Assembly: GCA_020633335.1 (NCBI GenBank)
Contig: JACKDU010000001.1
Span: 372,001 to 436,000 of the forward strand
DNA from: Myxococcales bacterium
GTDB taxonomy: Bacteria > Myxococcota_A > Polyangia > Nannocystales > Nannocystaceae
Direction: 5' to 3'
Length of the DNA stretch: 64,000 nucleotides
The translations under genes were made by a program, and so were the position numbers. This document shows, one piece after another, positions 16,789-25,138 of the stretch. Under the pieces are notes generated by a model. That model searched no databases. It worked only from the letters and a program-made list of their open reading frames with translations, and was not told the origin of the DNA. Position 1 is the first letter of the stretch. Every line of letters starts with the position of its first letter.

Positions 16789-17949
16789 CTACTCCGCGAA
16801 GGGATCCGAGAACGCCGGGTCGCTCAGGAAGGTCTCGTCGGTGAAGCTCTCGAGGAACTCGAGGAGGTCGAGCTTCTCCTCGGGCGTGATGTCGAAGCCG
16901 CGGACCAGCGGGTCCTTGTAGGGGTTCTTCCGCCCGTCGCCCGCGTAGGGGCCGTCGACCAGCTCGCGTCCGCCGGCGGCGTAGAAGTCGATCACCTCCT
17001 CGAGGGTCTCGATGCTGCCGTCGTGCATGTAGGGGCCGGTGACCTCGACGTTGCGGAGGCTCGGCGCCCGGAAGCGGCCCATGTCGCTGGCCTCGCCGGT
17101 GAACTCGAAGAGGCCGACGTTGGGGAGCGGGTAGCCGCCCTCGCCGTCGATGTTGTAGAGGCCGTTGTTGAAGAAGACGAGCTCGCGCTGGGTCGACGCC
17201 TCGGCGAAGAAGGCGGCCGCCAGGTTGAGGCCGGCGTGGCAGTGGTAGCACTCGAGGCGCTCGGAGAAGAAGAGCGCGAAGCCCCGCTTCGCCCCCTCGG
17301 AGATCGCGTCCGCCTCGGCGCCGTAGAGGTAGTGGTCGTAGGGCGAGTCGCCGGAGATCAGCGTGCGCTCGAAGGAGGCGATCGCGTAGACGATGTTGTC
17401 GAGGTTGATCGGCTCCTCGTCGTCCGGGAAGGCGGCGGCGAAGCGCTCGCGATAGTCGGCGTCGTCCTGGAAGCGGGCGAGGATCGCGTCCTCGTTGCCG
17501 GTCGCGCCGAGCTCGACGGGGTGCTCGCCGAAGATCGGCACCCGCGCCTGCTCCTCGAGGTGGAGGAGGTTGGGGTTGGCCCAGGTGTAGGTCGGCATGT
17601 AGGCGACGTTCGCCAGCGACATCGCGTTCCGGGCGACCTGGTCGCCGGTCGAGCCCTTCGGCGTCGGCATGCCGTCGGCGAAGCCCTTGGCCTGGTCGTG
17701 GCAGCTCCCGCAGGAGAAGGTCCCGTTGCCCGAGAGCCGCTTGTCATAGAAGAGGTGGCGGCCGAGCTCGACCTTGGCCGCGCTCATCGGGTTCTCCTCG
17801 GGGACCGCGGGCGCCGGGAAGTCGTAGGGGAGCGTCCACTCCCAGGTCTCGGGCTCGGGCTCCGCCTCGGGCTCACAACCACCGCCGACGAGCGCCCCGA
17901 CGAAGATGAGGAGAGAGGGAGCGAGACGAGCGAGAGAGCGATCGAGCAT
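16789..17949 (-). CDS. di-heme cytochrome c peroxidase family lipoprotein (MbnH/MauG-like)
   Basis: A 386-residue exported protein. The signal peptide (LAPSLLIFVGALVGGGCEPE) has a lipobox-like GGGC, followed by an acidic linker. Two c-type heme motifs are present: CGSCH (in GNGTFSCGSCHDQAKGFADG) and CYHCH (in ERLECYHCHAGLN), the arrangement of the bacterial di-heme peroxidase superfamily. The conserved segments RNAMSLANVAY and FRAPSLRNVEVTGPYMHDGS, the latter with the distal heme ligand region, are also there. Such proteins reduce peroxide or oxidise a protein partner. No MbnP-type partner is adjacent. The start at 17949 gives the signal peptide; TACCCT lies 13 nt upstream. Confidence 0.9.
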   Translation of the reverse strand: MLDRSLARLAPSLLIFVGALVGGGCEPEAEPEPETWEWTLPYDFPAPAVPEENPMSAAKVELGRHLFYDKRLSGNGTFSCGSCHDQAKGFADGMPTPKGSTGDQVARNAMSLANVAYMPTYTWANPNLLHLEEQARVPIFGEHPVELGATGNEDAILARFQDDADYRERFAAAFPDDEEPINLDNIVYAIASFERTLISGDSPYDHYLYGAEADAISEGAKRGFALFFSERLECYHCHAGLNLAAAFFAEASTQRELVFFNNGLYNIDGEGGYPLPNVGLFEFTGEASDMGRFRAPSLRNVEVTGPYMHDGSIETLEEVIDFYAAGGRELVDGPYAGDGRKNPYKDPLVRGFDITPEEKLDLLEFLESFTDETFLSDPAFSDPFAE

Positions 17950-18027
17950 GGCGGGCCCAGCCAGGGTAGCAACAAGCCTATTGGGCGGCGTGACGCCGGC
18001 CAATGGGGCACATTGTCGCACGTGGAT

Positions 18028-18750
18028 CTACCCCGCCTCCGTGGGCTCTGGGGGCTCCGGGGCCGCCCTGGCGCCCGGCTCGATCGCCCGGAGGACCTCG
18101 GCGAGGGCCGCTGGCTCGAGGTTCTGGCGGTGGTCGCGGAGCTCGACGATCCAGCGATCGCCGGCGCTCTCGGCGAGCTCGATCCGCTCGACCGCGCCGC
18201 TCTGCGGCGCCAGCGAGATCGTCAGCGAGCGGACGAGGCGTCGCACCGGCGAGTCGTGGGGCGGCAGGAGCGTGAGCCGGAGGCCGGCGCCGCGCGGCCG
18301 GCCGAGGCGAGCGTCGGCGGTCAGGCGGCGGCCCTCGTCGGGCGCGAAGGCGCCGACCAGGTGGTCGGAGAGCCAGGTCAGCGTCGGCGTCGGCGCGCTC
18401 AGATCGGGGCCGCCGGCGGTCGGCGTGTTGGTGAGGATCGCCGCCCGCGAGCCGTCGATCAGCGTCGTCGAGCCCCGCGGATCCTCGTCGTGGAGGAGGA
18501 GGCGGCCGGGGGCGACGAAGACCAGCGTGCCCGGCAGCACCAGCGGCGCGCTCTCGGCGAAGATCGACGAGTGGCGGGTGGTCGTCAGGCTGGCGACGAG
18601 GTTGCGGGTGTTGCCGGCGTAGGCCCGCCAGAGCTCGAGGCGGCGCTCGATCACCCGATCGGCGGCGGCGGCCGGGCGGGCCGCGAGCTCGGTAGCGAGG
18701 CCCGCGAGGCCGGCCGCGAGGCCAGCGAGGAGGGGGCGGCGACCGATCAT
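18028..18750 (-). CDS. LolA-like periplasmic protein
   Basis: A 240-residue protein with an Arg-containing signal peptide (MIGRRPLLAGLAAGLAGLATELAARPAAAADR). The mature part is beta-rich and fits the outer-membrane lipoprotein carrier fold: LVASLTTTRHSSIFAESAPLVLPGTLVFVAPGRLLLHDEDP, then LTWLSDHLVGAF and LTISLAPQSGAVERIELAESAGDRW. Its ATG overlaps the stop of the upstream MMPL gene by 4 bp, so the two are translated together and probably form one lipid or lipoprotein export path. LolA-like/MMPL pairs occur, for example, in aryl-polyene clusters, but no such biosynthesis genes are nearby. Confidence 0.75.
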   Translation of the reverse strand: MIGRRPLLAGLAAGLAGLATELAARPAAAADRVIERRLELWRAYAGNTRNLVASLTTTRHSSIFAESAPLVLPGTLVFVAPGRLLLHDEDPRGSTTLIDGSRAAILTNTPTAGGPDLSAPTPTLTWLSDHLVGAFAPDEGRRLTADARLGRPRGAGLRLTLLPPHDSPVRRLVRSLTISLAPQSGAVERIELAESAGDRWIVELRDHRQNLEPAALAEVLRAIEPGARAAPEPPEPTEAG

Positions 18751-21074
18751 CCGCGTCTCTCCCGGGTGAGGCGGCGGAGGAGCGCGTAGAGCCCGGGGGC
18801 CGCGAAGATCCCGAGCCCCGGCGCGAGCGCGGCCCCGCCGGCGAGGGCGCTGCCGAAGGCCTGCCAGAGCGGCTCGCGGGTGGCGATGAGGGCGATCCCG
18901 GCGGCGACCTGCGCGAGGCTCGAGAGGAGCATCGCCCCGGCGAGGAGGGGCGCGCCGCGGTCGATCGCCCGGCAGGCCCGACCGCCGGCGATCATCCCGG
19001 AGGCGCCGACCAGGAGGAGCGCCGGCAGGAGGGGCGCGCCGAGGGGCAGATCGAGGGCGAGGAGGAGGAGGAGCACGCCGCACTCGCTGGCGACCGCGGT
19101 GATCGCCGCGGCGAGGGCGAGCGCGAGGTCGCGGGTCGCCAGCCAGAGGATGAGCGCGCCGATCCAGAGGCCGGCCGCCGCGTAGAGGCCGAGGCGGCCG
19201 CGGAGGCGCTGGACGTCGCGATCGTCGGCGACCGCCGGTCCGCGGAGCTGGGTCCGCCCGCCGTCGCCGCGCGGGAGCGCGTCGCCGTCGAGCTCGCCGT
19301 CGATGAAGGCGCGGCTGCGGAGGACGACGCCGTCGCCGCCGTCGTCGTCGATGAGCGCGTGGGAGGCGATCCACCCCCGCAGCGGACCGCCGAGGGCGGC
19401 CGTCGCCGAGGGCGTGGAGTCGAGGTCCGCGGCCCCCTTGAGGACCTCTGCGAAGGCGCTGACCCGGAGGCCAGCCCCCTTGATCGCCGCCTCGAGGTCG
19501 ATCATCCGCGCCGGGATCTCGAGGGCCTCGAGGGCCTCGCGGCGGGCGTCGATCGCCGCCGCGTCGATCACCAGCGCCCCCGGGGCGTCGAGGTGGCGGA
19601 GCTCGCCGCCGAGGCCCTCGACGATCGCCGCGGCGTCGGCGATCGACGCCCCGAGCGCGTCCTCGAGGTCGTCGCCGCGGCTGCTGACGCTGACGATCCG
19701 CGCCGGGTCGAAGAAGTCGCGGCGGACAGCGGCCCGGGTCTCCTCGAGGTCGCGGTCGCCGAGCTCGATCGCCGCCGGGCCGCGGATCTCGAGCGACTCG
19801 GCGGCGAAGGCCCCGGCGCCGAGGAAGCCGGCGCTGAGGACGATCGCCAGCGGCGGCCAGGGGCGGAGGTGGAGGGCGAGGCCGCGGCCGGCGAGGAGGC
19901 GGCCGGGGAGGGCGGCGCCGATCAGCCGGAGGGCGACGAAGAGGGCGAGGGCGGCGAGCGCCCACGCGAGCGCCCAGCGCTGCCAGAGCGGGTAGGGGGC
20001 GAGGAGGAGGGGGAAGAGGGCGAGGGCGGTGATCGCCGGCGCCGCCCAGCCGCTGGCGGCGATCGTCTGGCGCTGGACCAGGCCCTCGCCGGCGACCCCG
20101 ACGAGGGCGACGAGGAGCGGCAGGGTGAGGAGATCGATCGGCCCGCCGAGGGCCGCGAGGGTGGCGAGCCCGCTGGCGGTCGCGGCGACGATCATCAGGA
20201 CCGGCGCGGCCGCCCGGAGGCCGAGGGCGAGGACCAGGAGGGCGAGCGCGGCCGCGCTCACCGGCGCCCGCGGGAGGCCGCGGGTGACCGCCTCCGCGCT
20301 GCGCTCGCGGCGGAGCGGCTCACCGGCGGCCTTCATGCGGATCGCCCGGTCATCGATCGCCGCCCGGGCCCGCTCGACGGTCGCGCTGGCCGGGCCCTCG
20401 CCGCGGAGCTCGAGGAGGAGCGCCCGGCCGTCGGCGGCGATCAGGTCGCCGGCGGCGGTCGCCTCGGCCCGGCCGGGGGCGGCCGTGAGGCCGAGGGCGG
20501 CGTCGCCGAGGAGCGCCCGCAGGCCGAGGGGGTCGCGGCGCGGCTCCTCGCCGGTGGCCGCGAAGAGCGGGCTCGAGAGGCGCGCCCGGATCCCGGCGAT
20601 CGCCCCGTCGATCGCCGCCGGCGTGACCCGGGCCGCAAGCTCGCGGTGGCGGGTCGGCGGGACCAGGTAGAGGACATGGCTCTCGAGCCAGGCGGCGGCC
20701 TCCTGGGCCGGCGGGGCGATCGGCGTCCAGGCCCCGGGGAGGGCGGCGTGGATCGCCGCGGCCGCGGCCTCGAGGCGCTCGCGGGCGGCCGGCCCCTCGC
20801 TCGCCGCGTCGCCCTCGGCGACCTCGCCGATCTCGATGATCTCCCCGCCCTCGTCCCGCTCGCGCTCGCCGATCTCGAGGACAACCCAGGTCGAGTCGAT
20901 CGTCGGTCGGTGGTCTGTCGGCACCAACCCGTCGATCGCGTCGCCGACGATCGCGTCGCGGCGAGCGAGGGCCGCGACCAGGGTTAGTGTGGCAATAAGC
21001 CACACGGCGAGGAGGCTGAGCCTCGCAGGGCGTGCTCCTGCGGCCTTGGACGTGCTCTCGGACGCTCGCGCCAC
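18747..21074 (-). CDS. MMPL/RND-superfamily exporter
   Basis: About 775 residues with the two-repeat RND layout: an N-terminal membrane helix (LSLLAVWLIATLTLVAALA), a large periplasmic loop (about 35-240), a bundle of helices (VLMIVAATASGLATLAALGG, TLPLLVALVGVAGEG), a second loop, then a second bundle ending in FAAPGLYALLRRLTRERRG. The usual G-x-x-x-D-Y motif in the proton-relay helices is replaced by GVAGEGLVQRQ and GASGMIAGGRA, so the coupling Asp is not obvious. It likely exports a lipid or hydrophobic product with the LolA-like partner. The start is uncertain: GTG 21074 is used; TTG 21086 is an alternative, and neither has a good ribosome-binding site. Confidence 0.78.
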   Translation of the reverse strand: MARASESTSKAAGARPARLSLLAVWLIATLTLVAALARRDAIVGDAIDGLVPTDHRPTIDSTWVVLEIGERERDEGGEIIEIGEVAEGDAASEGPAARERLEAAAAAIHAALPGAWTPIAPPAQEAAAWLESHVLYLVPPTRHRELAARVTPAAIDGAIAGIRARLSSPLFAATGEEPRRDPLGLRALLGDAALGLTAAPGRAEATAAGDLIAADGRALLLELRGEGPASATVERARAAIDDRAIRMKAAGEPLRRERSAEAVTRGLPRAPVSAAALALLVLALGLRAAAPVLMIVAATASGLATLAALGGPIDLLTLPLLVALVGVAGEGLVQRQTIAASGWAAPAITALALFPLLLAPYPLWQRWALAWALAALALFVALRLIGAALPGRLLAGRGLALHLRPWPPLAIVLSAGFLGAGAFAAESLEIRGPAAIELGDRDLEETRAAVRRDFFDPARIVSVSSRGDDLEDALGASIADAAAIVEGLGGELRHLDAPGALVIDAAAIDARREALEALEIPARMIDLEAAIKGAGLRVSAFAEVLKGAADLDSTPSATAALGGPLRGWIASHALIDDDGGDGVVLRSRAFIDGELDGDALPRGDGGRTQLRGPAVADDRDVQRLRGRLGLYAAAGLWIGALILWLATRDLALALAAAITAVASECGVLLLLLALDLPLGAPLLPALLLVGASGMIAGGRACRAIDRGAPLLAGAMLLSSLAQVAAGIALIATREPLWQAFGSALAGGAALAPGLGIFAAPGLYALLRRLTRERRG

Positions 21075-21306
21075 GATCGCCGCCAAAGTACCATGGAGGG
21101 CAAAATTCCCGACAATTGGCGGTGTGTGTGGGACCCGGGGGCGAGTGTGGTGCCGCGAGTCCACACGGTCTGCGTTCGTCCGGGGGACGCTGGCAGAAAT
21201 TGTATGTTCATCGGCTCGGATTTCTTGGCGCTCGCCCCTTGTGCCGCGTCTCGAGAAACAGCTATCAACGATGGGCGGCGTCGCATCGAGGCGCCGCGTA
21301 GTGATC

Positions 21307-22920
21307 ATGAGCTGGACACCGCGCCCAGGCGACCTCCACTACACCGCGATCGGGGCGCTCACGGGCGTCGGCGAATCGAGCGTTCAGGGCTGGCTCCCGC
21401 TCGACTCCGAGGTCGCGGCCGAGGTCGGCTTTCGGCTCCTCGAGCGGGCGGAGGCGCGGCGCCTGGTGGCTCGCCGCGATCCCGTCGGACGCCATGTCGT
21501 CCTCCACGCCGCCCGGGTGCTGGTCGCGGCCCTCGCCGAGCTCGAGATCGATCCGCCGCGCCTCGCGGTCGCCGAGCTCGCGCTCCTCCTGACCTTTGAG
21601 GCCGCGCCCGCGGCGATCGAGGCCCAGGTCGCGGCGCTCGTCGCCCTCTGCGACGAGGAGCACCCCGCCCTCCAGCGCGGGCCGATCGAGATGACGATCG
21701 AGCGCGGGGTCGAGGGTGAGGATCCGATCGCCCGGGTCGGCGAGTGGCTCCTCGCGCTCCTCGAGGCCGCCGCGCTCGCGCCCCGCTGGTCGGCGATCGA
21801 CGAGCTCGTCCTCCGCTTCCCGACCACCTGGGCGGCCCCGGTCAACCCGGCCGCCGCCGCGGTCGCCGACGACGTCGAGGGCTGGCTCACCGAGATCGGC
21901 GTGATCAAGACGCCGCGCCTCGCCAAGGTCTTCCGCGACCTCGCGGTCGCCGAGTACGCCGGCTGGCCCTGCCCCTGGGCGCAGGTGGATCGCCTCTGGG
22001 TGGTGATGGGCTTCTTCGCCCTCTGGATCTTCCATGATGACGTCCTCGAAGGGATGGGGGCGCGCTCGGCCGAGCTCCTCGCCGACGCGGTCGCCGGCCG
22101 GATCGAGCGCGACTCGGTCGAGCTCGCCAACCGCTACGTCCGCGGCTGGGCCGAGCTCGGCTGGCGCCTCGCCGCGAGGATGAAGGCCCCCTGGCTCGCC
22201 CGTCACCACGAGCGCTTCCTCGACTGGGCCCGGGCGCTCTCGACCGAGGCCGAGCACCTCCGCTGCTACCGGCGGAGCGCGGTGCCTCCAAATGTGGACA
22301 CCTACCTCGATCTCCGGCGGCGAACGATCGGCGTCCGGCCGACGCTCGACTTCATCGAGTTCATCGACGGCGTCGAGCTCTCCGAGGAGTTCTGGGCGCT
22401 CCCCGAGGTCGAGATCCTGAGCGAGCTGGCGGCCGAGCTGGTCGCCCTCCACAACGACTTTTTCGCCCTCTCGAAGGACGTCGAGCAGCGGATGATGAAC
22501 CTCGTCCTCTCGCGGATGGGCGAGGGCCGGCGGCCGCTGGACGCCCTCCGCGATCTGGTCGACCTCCACCACCAGCGGATCGAGGTCTTCAGCGCGACCG
22601 CCGAGCGCCTCCTGGAGGCGGTTGATCCCGAGGAGGAGGCGCAGGCCCGGGCCTGGGTCGCGGGGGTCGAGCGGATGATCCTCGGCTTCGCCCGCTGGCA
22701 CGTGGTCGCAGCTCGCTATAGCGACGTGCATCGCCTCCCCGGCGGCCACCTGGTGCGTCTCCGGGTCGTCTGCGCCAATAGCGCAATGGGGATGCGGGCC
22801 ACGACTGCTTCGAGTAGTCGTGCGGTTTCTGCGCCTGGTCGCGGACGGGGGCGTCCGATACTCTGCGGCCACGGAGATGGAGGAGAGCACCGCCACGCCG
22901 GCGCCGTCAATGAGCGCTGA
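21307..22920 (+). CDS. class I terpene synthase with N-terminal extension
   Basis: The core matches bacterial class I terpene cyclases: NPAAAAVADDVEGWLTEIGV opening, the Asp-rich metal motif WIFHDDVLE (about residue 240), then the second metal motif region LHNDFFALSKD (about 139 residues later, normal spacing) and the terminal RY (ARWHVVAARYSD). The second motif has Ala at the usual Ser/Thr position. These enzymes ionise and cyclise prenyl diphosphates. About 150 residues precede the core; they are helix-rich, unrecognised and not typical. The open frame runs about 65 residues past the RY motif into the start of the histidine kinase gene. This tail looks non-native, so a frame break after 22720 is possible. 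ATG 21271 is an alternative start. Confidence 0.82.
   Translation: MSWTPRPGDLHYTAIGALTGVGESSVQGWLPLDSEVAAEVGFRLLERAEARRLVARRDPVGRHVVLHAARVLVAALAELEIDPPRLAVAELALLLTFEAAPAAIEAQVAALVALCDEEHPALQRGPIEMTIERGVEGEDPIARVGEWLLALLEAAALAPRWSAIDELVLRFPTTWAAPVNPAAAAVADDVEGWLTEIGVIKTPRLAKVFRDLAVAEYAGWPCPWAQVDRLWVVMGFFALWIFHDDVLEGMGARSAELLADAVAGRIERDSVELANRYVRGWAELGWRLAARMKAPWLARHHERFLDWARALSTEAEHLRCYRRSAVPPNVDTYLDLRRRTIGVRPTLDFIEFIDGVELSEEFWALPEVEILSELAAELVALHNDFFALSKDVEQRMMNLVLSRMGEGRRPLDALRDLVDLHHQRIEVFSATAERLLEAVDPEEEAQARAWVAGVERMILGFARWHVVAARYSDVHRLPGGHLVRLRVVCANSAMGMRATTASSSRAVSAPGRGRGRPILCGHGDGGEHRHAGAVNER
22800..22822. repeat. 7-bp inverted repeat near terpene synthase/kinase junction
   Basis: cacgact and agtcgtg flank 9 nt. 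It lies inside the doubtful C-terminal tail of the terpene synthase frame and just before the histidine kinase promoter region, where a terminator would fit if the terpene synthase ends earlier. Confidence 0.3.
22859..22864 (+). promoter_or_regulatory. putative -10 box TACTCT for histidine kinase gene
   Basis: TACTCT ends 12 nt before the ATG at 22877, leaving room for the GGAG directly before that ATG. Confidence 0.35.
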
Positions 22921-24271
22921 CCTCCGCTCACGCGTCGAGATCACGCGGCAGATCGCCGTTGTCATGGCGGCCGCGGCCGCGTTCTACGCGGTGATCTTCT
23001 ATGGGATCGACCTCCAGCGCGAGGCGATCTTCGCCGGCGGCACGGTCGCCGGCTTCATCACGATCCTCCTCGCCCTCCGCTTCGGCCTCTACACCGTCGG
23101 TCGTCTCGGGCTCTCGGTCCTCCTCGCGGTCGGCGTGATCCTCTTCGCCTCGCTCTTCGGCCGCGACGCCGGGCTCCAGCTCCTCCTCTACCCCGCGGTC
23201 GCCCTGCCGCTGGTCTGCTTCGACGCGCGCGAGCGGTCGAGCATCGGCCTGGCGATCGCGGTGACGGTCGGCGCCTTCTTCCTCCTCGAGTGGCAGAACT
23301 ACGAGATCTTCCCGCGCTCGGCCCTCGACGAGGCGACCCGGCGGGCGATCTACCTCGCCTTCTCCTTCACCAGCTTCGTCCTCATCCTGGTGCCGGTGGC
23401 CTTCTTCGCGCTCGCCCGGCGGCGGGCCGAGGCCGATCTCCGCCTGACCAACGATCAGCTCCACGACGCCAACAACGAGCTGGTCCGGGCGCGCGAGGGG
23501 GCGGAGGCGGCCAACCAGGCCAAGAGCCTCTTCCTCGCCAACATGAGCCACGAGCTGCGGACGCCGCTCAACGCGATCATCGGCTACTCCGAGCTGATCA
23601 GCGAGGAGCTCGCCGACGAGGGGCTGAGCCAGTCGGAGGCGGATCTCGAGAAGATCCACGACGCCGGCACCCACCTCCTCAGCATCATCAACGACATCCT
23701 CGACCTCTCGAAGATCGAGGCCGGTCGGATCGACGTGTTCTGGGAGACCTTCCGGGCGGGATCGCTGGTCCGCGACGTCCTGGCGATGCTGCGGCCGCTG
23801 ATCGAGCGCAAGGGCAACACCCTCGAGGTCGAGCTCGACGAGGGGGCGGCCCAGCAGGCGCTGCGGGCCGATCGGACCCGGCTCCGGCAGGCGCTCTTCA
23901 ACCTCCTGAGCAACGCCAACAAGTTCACCGACGGTGGCGTCGTCCGCCTCGAGGTGATCATCGAGCGCGGCGAGGGCGACGTGCCGTGGGCGGTCTTCAC
24001 GGTCGAGGACACCGGGATCGGCATGTCCGAGGAGGTCCTGGGCGGCCTCTTCCAGCCCTTCAACCGGGCCGACGCCGAGACCAACCGGCGCTATGAGGGC
24101 ACCGGCCTCGGCCTGACGATCAGCCGCAAGCTCTGTCGGATGATGGGCGGCGACATCACGGCGACCAGCGAGCTCGGCGAGGGCTCGACCTTCACCCTGC
24201 GGATCCCGGCCCACGGCGGCGACGCGGGGGACTCGATGATCAGCGGCGGCATGCCGATGGTCACGGTGTAG
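22877..24271 (+). CDS. membrane-bound sensor histidine kinase
   Basis: A 464-residue hybrid-free sensor kinase. Six hydrophobic helices in the first about 180 residues form the sensor part (AVVMAAAAAFYAVIFYGI through FTSFVLILVPVAFFALARR). A short coiled coil follows (LRLTNDQLHDANNELVRAREG), then the H-box NMSHELRTPLNAI with the phospho-acceptor His. The ATPase domain has an N-box (NLLSNANKF), G1 (DTGIGM), an F-box (LFQPFNRAD) and G2 (GTGLGL). No receiver domain or response-regulator gene is adjacent. The ATG at 22877 is preferred over GTG 22820 and ATG 22910 because GGAG and a TACTCT box precede it. Confidence 0.9.
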   Translation: MEESTATPAPSMSADLRSRVEITRQIAVVMAAAAAFYAVIFYGIDLQREAIFAGGTVAGFITILLALRFGLYTVGRLGLSVLLAVGVILFASLFGRDAGLQLLLYPAVALPLVCFDARERSSIGLAIAVTVGAFFLLEWQNYEIFPRSALDEATRRAIYLAFSFTSFVLILVPVAFFALARRRAEADLRLTNDQLHDANNELVRAREGAEAANQAKSLFLANMSHELRTPLNAIIGYSELISEELADEGLSQSEADLEKIHDAGTHLLSIINDILDLSKIEAGRIDVFWETFRAGSLVRDVLAMLRPLIERKGNTLEVELDEGAAQQALRADRTRLRQALFNLLSNANKFTDGGVVRLEVIIERGEGDVPWAVFTVEDTGIGMSEEVLGGLFQPFNRADAETNRRYEGTGLGLTISRKLCRMMGGDITATSELGEGSTFTLRIPAHGGDAGDSMISGGMPMVTV

Positions 24272-24275
24272 GGCG

Positions 24276-24599
24276 ATGGGCTCGCCTGAGCCTGAGCCTG
24301 AGAGAGGGTCGCCGCCGCCCCGCCGCCTCGCGCTCGCGGTGGTCCTGGCGCTGGTCGTCGACGCGGCCCTGGTGATGGCGCCGCCGCCCAGCGCGGCGCC
24401 GCTCGTCGCCCTCTGGCGGAGCGCCCACGACGGCGTCCTCGCGCTCGCGCCGGTGCTCCTCTGCGGGGCCGCGGCCTGGTGCGCCTGGCGCTTCGGACAG
24501 GCAGGCCAGCGTCGCTGGGCGCTCGGGCTCACGGTCGCCGCGCTCGCGGCCGCCTGGCTCGCCCAGACGCTGGTCGCCGCCGGCTTCGCCTTCCACTGA
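24276..24599 (+). CDS. small membrane protein
   Basis: A 107-residue protein with three predicted hydrophobic helices (LALAVVLALVVDAALVMA, GVLALAPVLLCGAAAWCAW, WALGLTVAALAAAWLAQTLVAAGFAF) and a Pro/Glu-rich N-terminus. It begins 5 nt after the histidine kinase stop, so it is probably co-transcribed and could be an accessory to that kinase; this is inference from position only. Confidence 0.55.
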   Translation: MGSPEPEPERGSPPPRRLALAVVLALVVDAALVMAPPPSAAPLVALWRSAHDGVLALAPVLLCGAAAWCAWRFGQAGQRRWALGLTVAALAAAWLAQTLVAAGFAFH

Positions 24600-24612
24600 C
24601 GCGCCGAGGGGC

Positions 24613-25089
24613 TCAGGGGCCGCAGGCGTCGACGCCCTGCTGGCACTGGTTGATCGGCGCGGCGACGCAGACGTGGGCGCAGCCGTTGCAGTCGAAGTCG
24701 CCGCCGAGCGAGCGGCCGACCTGCGAGCAGTAGGGCCGCTCGGGCTCGTCGCACTCGTCGTCGGGGCCGCCGATCTCCGTGGGGGTGCAGCGCTTGTAGC
24801 ACTGGCCCGGGGCGACGTTCGGCGGGTTCTCGCAGCCCCACTCGTCGCAGGTGAAGTCGCCTGGCTGGCACGCGCGGACGTAGTCGGGGTCAGGGCCGCT
24901 GCTCCCCGAGCTGGTGTCGCCGGTCGAGCCCGAGGAGCTCGCGGAGCTCGCGGAGGTCGACGAGTGCGAGGCGCCGCTCGATGAGCTCGAGGCGGTGTCA
25001 GTCGTCGCGGAGCCGTCGTCGCTCGAGCAGGCGGCGAGGCCGAGGGTCAGGGGGAGGGCGAAGGTCAGGACAAGGCGGAGCGAGGTCAT
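24613..25089 (-). CDS. Ser/Thr-rich linker lipoprotein with Cys-rich domain
   Basis: A 158-residue lipoprotein: signal peptide with lipobox LAAC (Cys21), then about 45 residues almost entirely Ser, Thr, Gly and Ala. A small domain with twelve cysteines follows (RACQPGDFTCDEWGC, GQCYKRCTP, PYCSQV, CNGCAHVC, QCQQGVDAC), probably disulfide-bonded at the cell surface. No known family. A TACGCC sequence lies 6 nt before the ATG, weaker than at other genes. It converges with the small membrane protein gene. Confidence 0.75.
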   Translation of the reverse strand: MTSLRLVLTFALPLTLGLAACSSDDGSATTDTASSSSSGASHSSTSASSASSSGSTGDTSSGSSGPDPDYVRACQPGDFTCDEWGCENPPNVAPGQCYKRCTPTEIGGPDDECDEPERPYCSQVGRSLGGDFDCNGCAHVCVAAPINQCQQGVDACGP

Positions 25090-25138
25090 GGGGGCGGCGT
25101 AGCACGGCCGGCGCCCGCAGGCCCATCGGCCGCACGGA

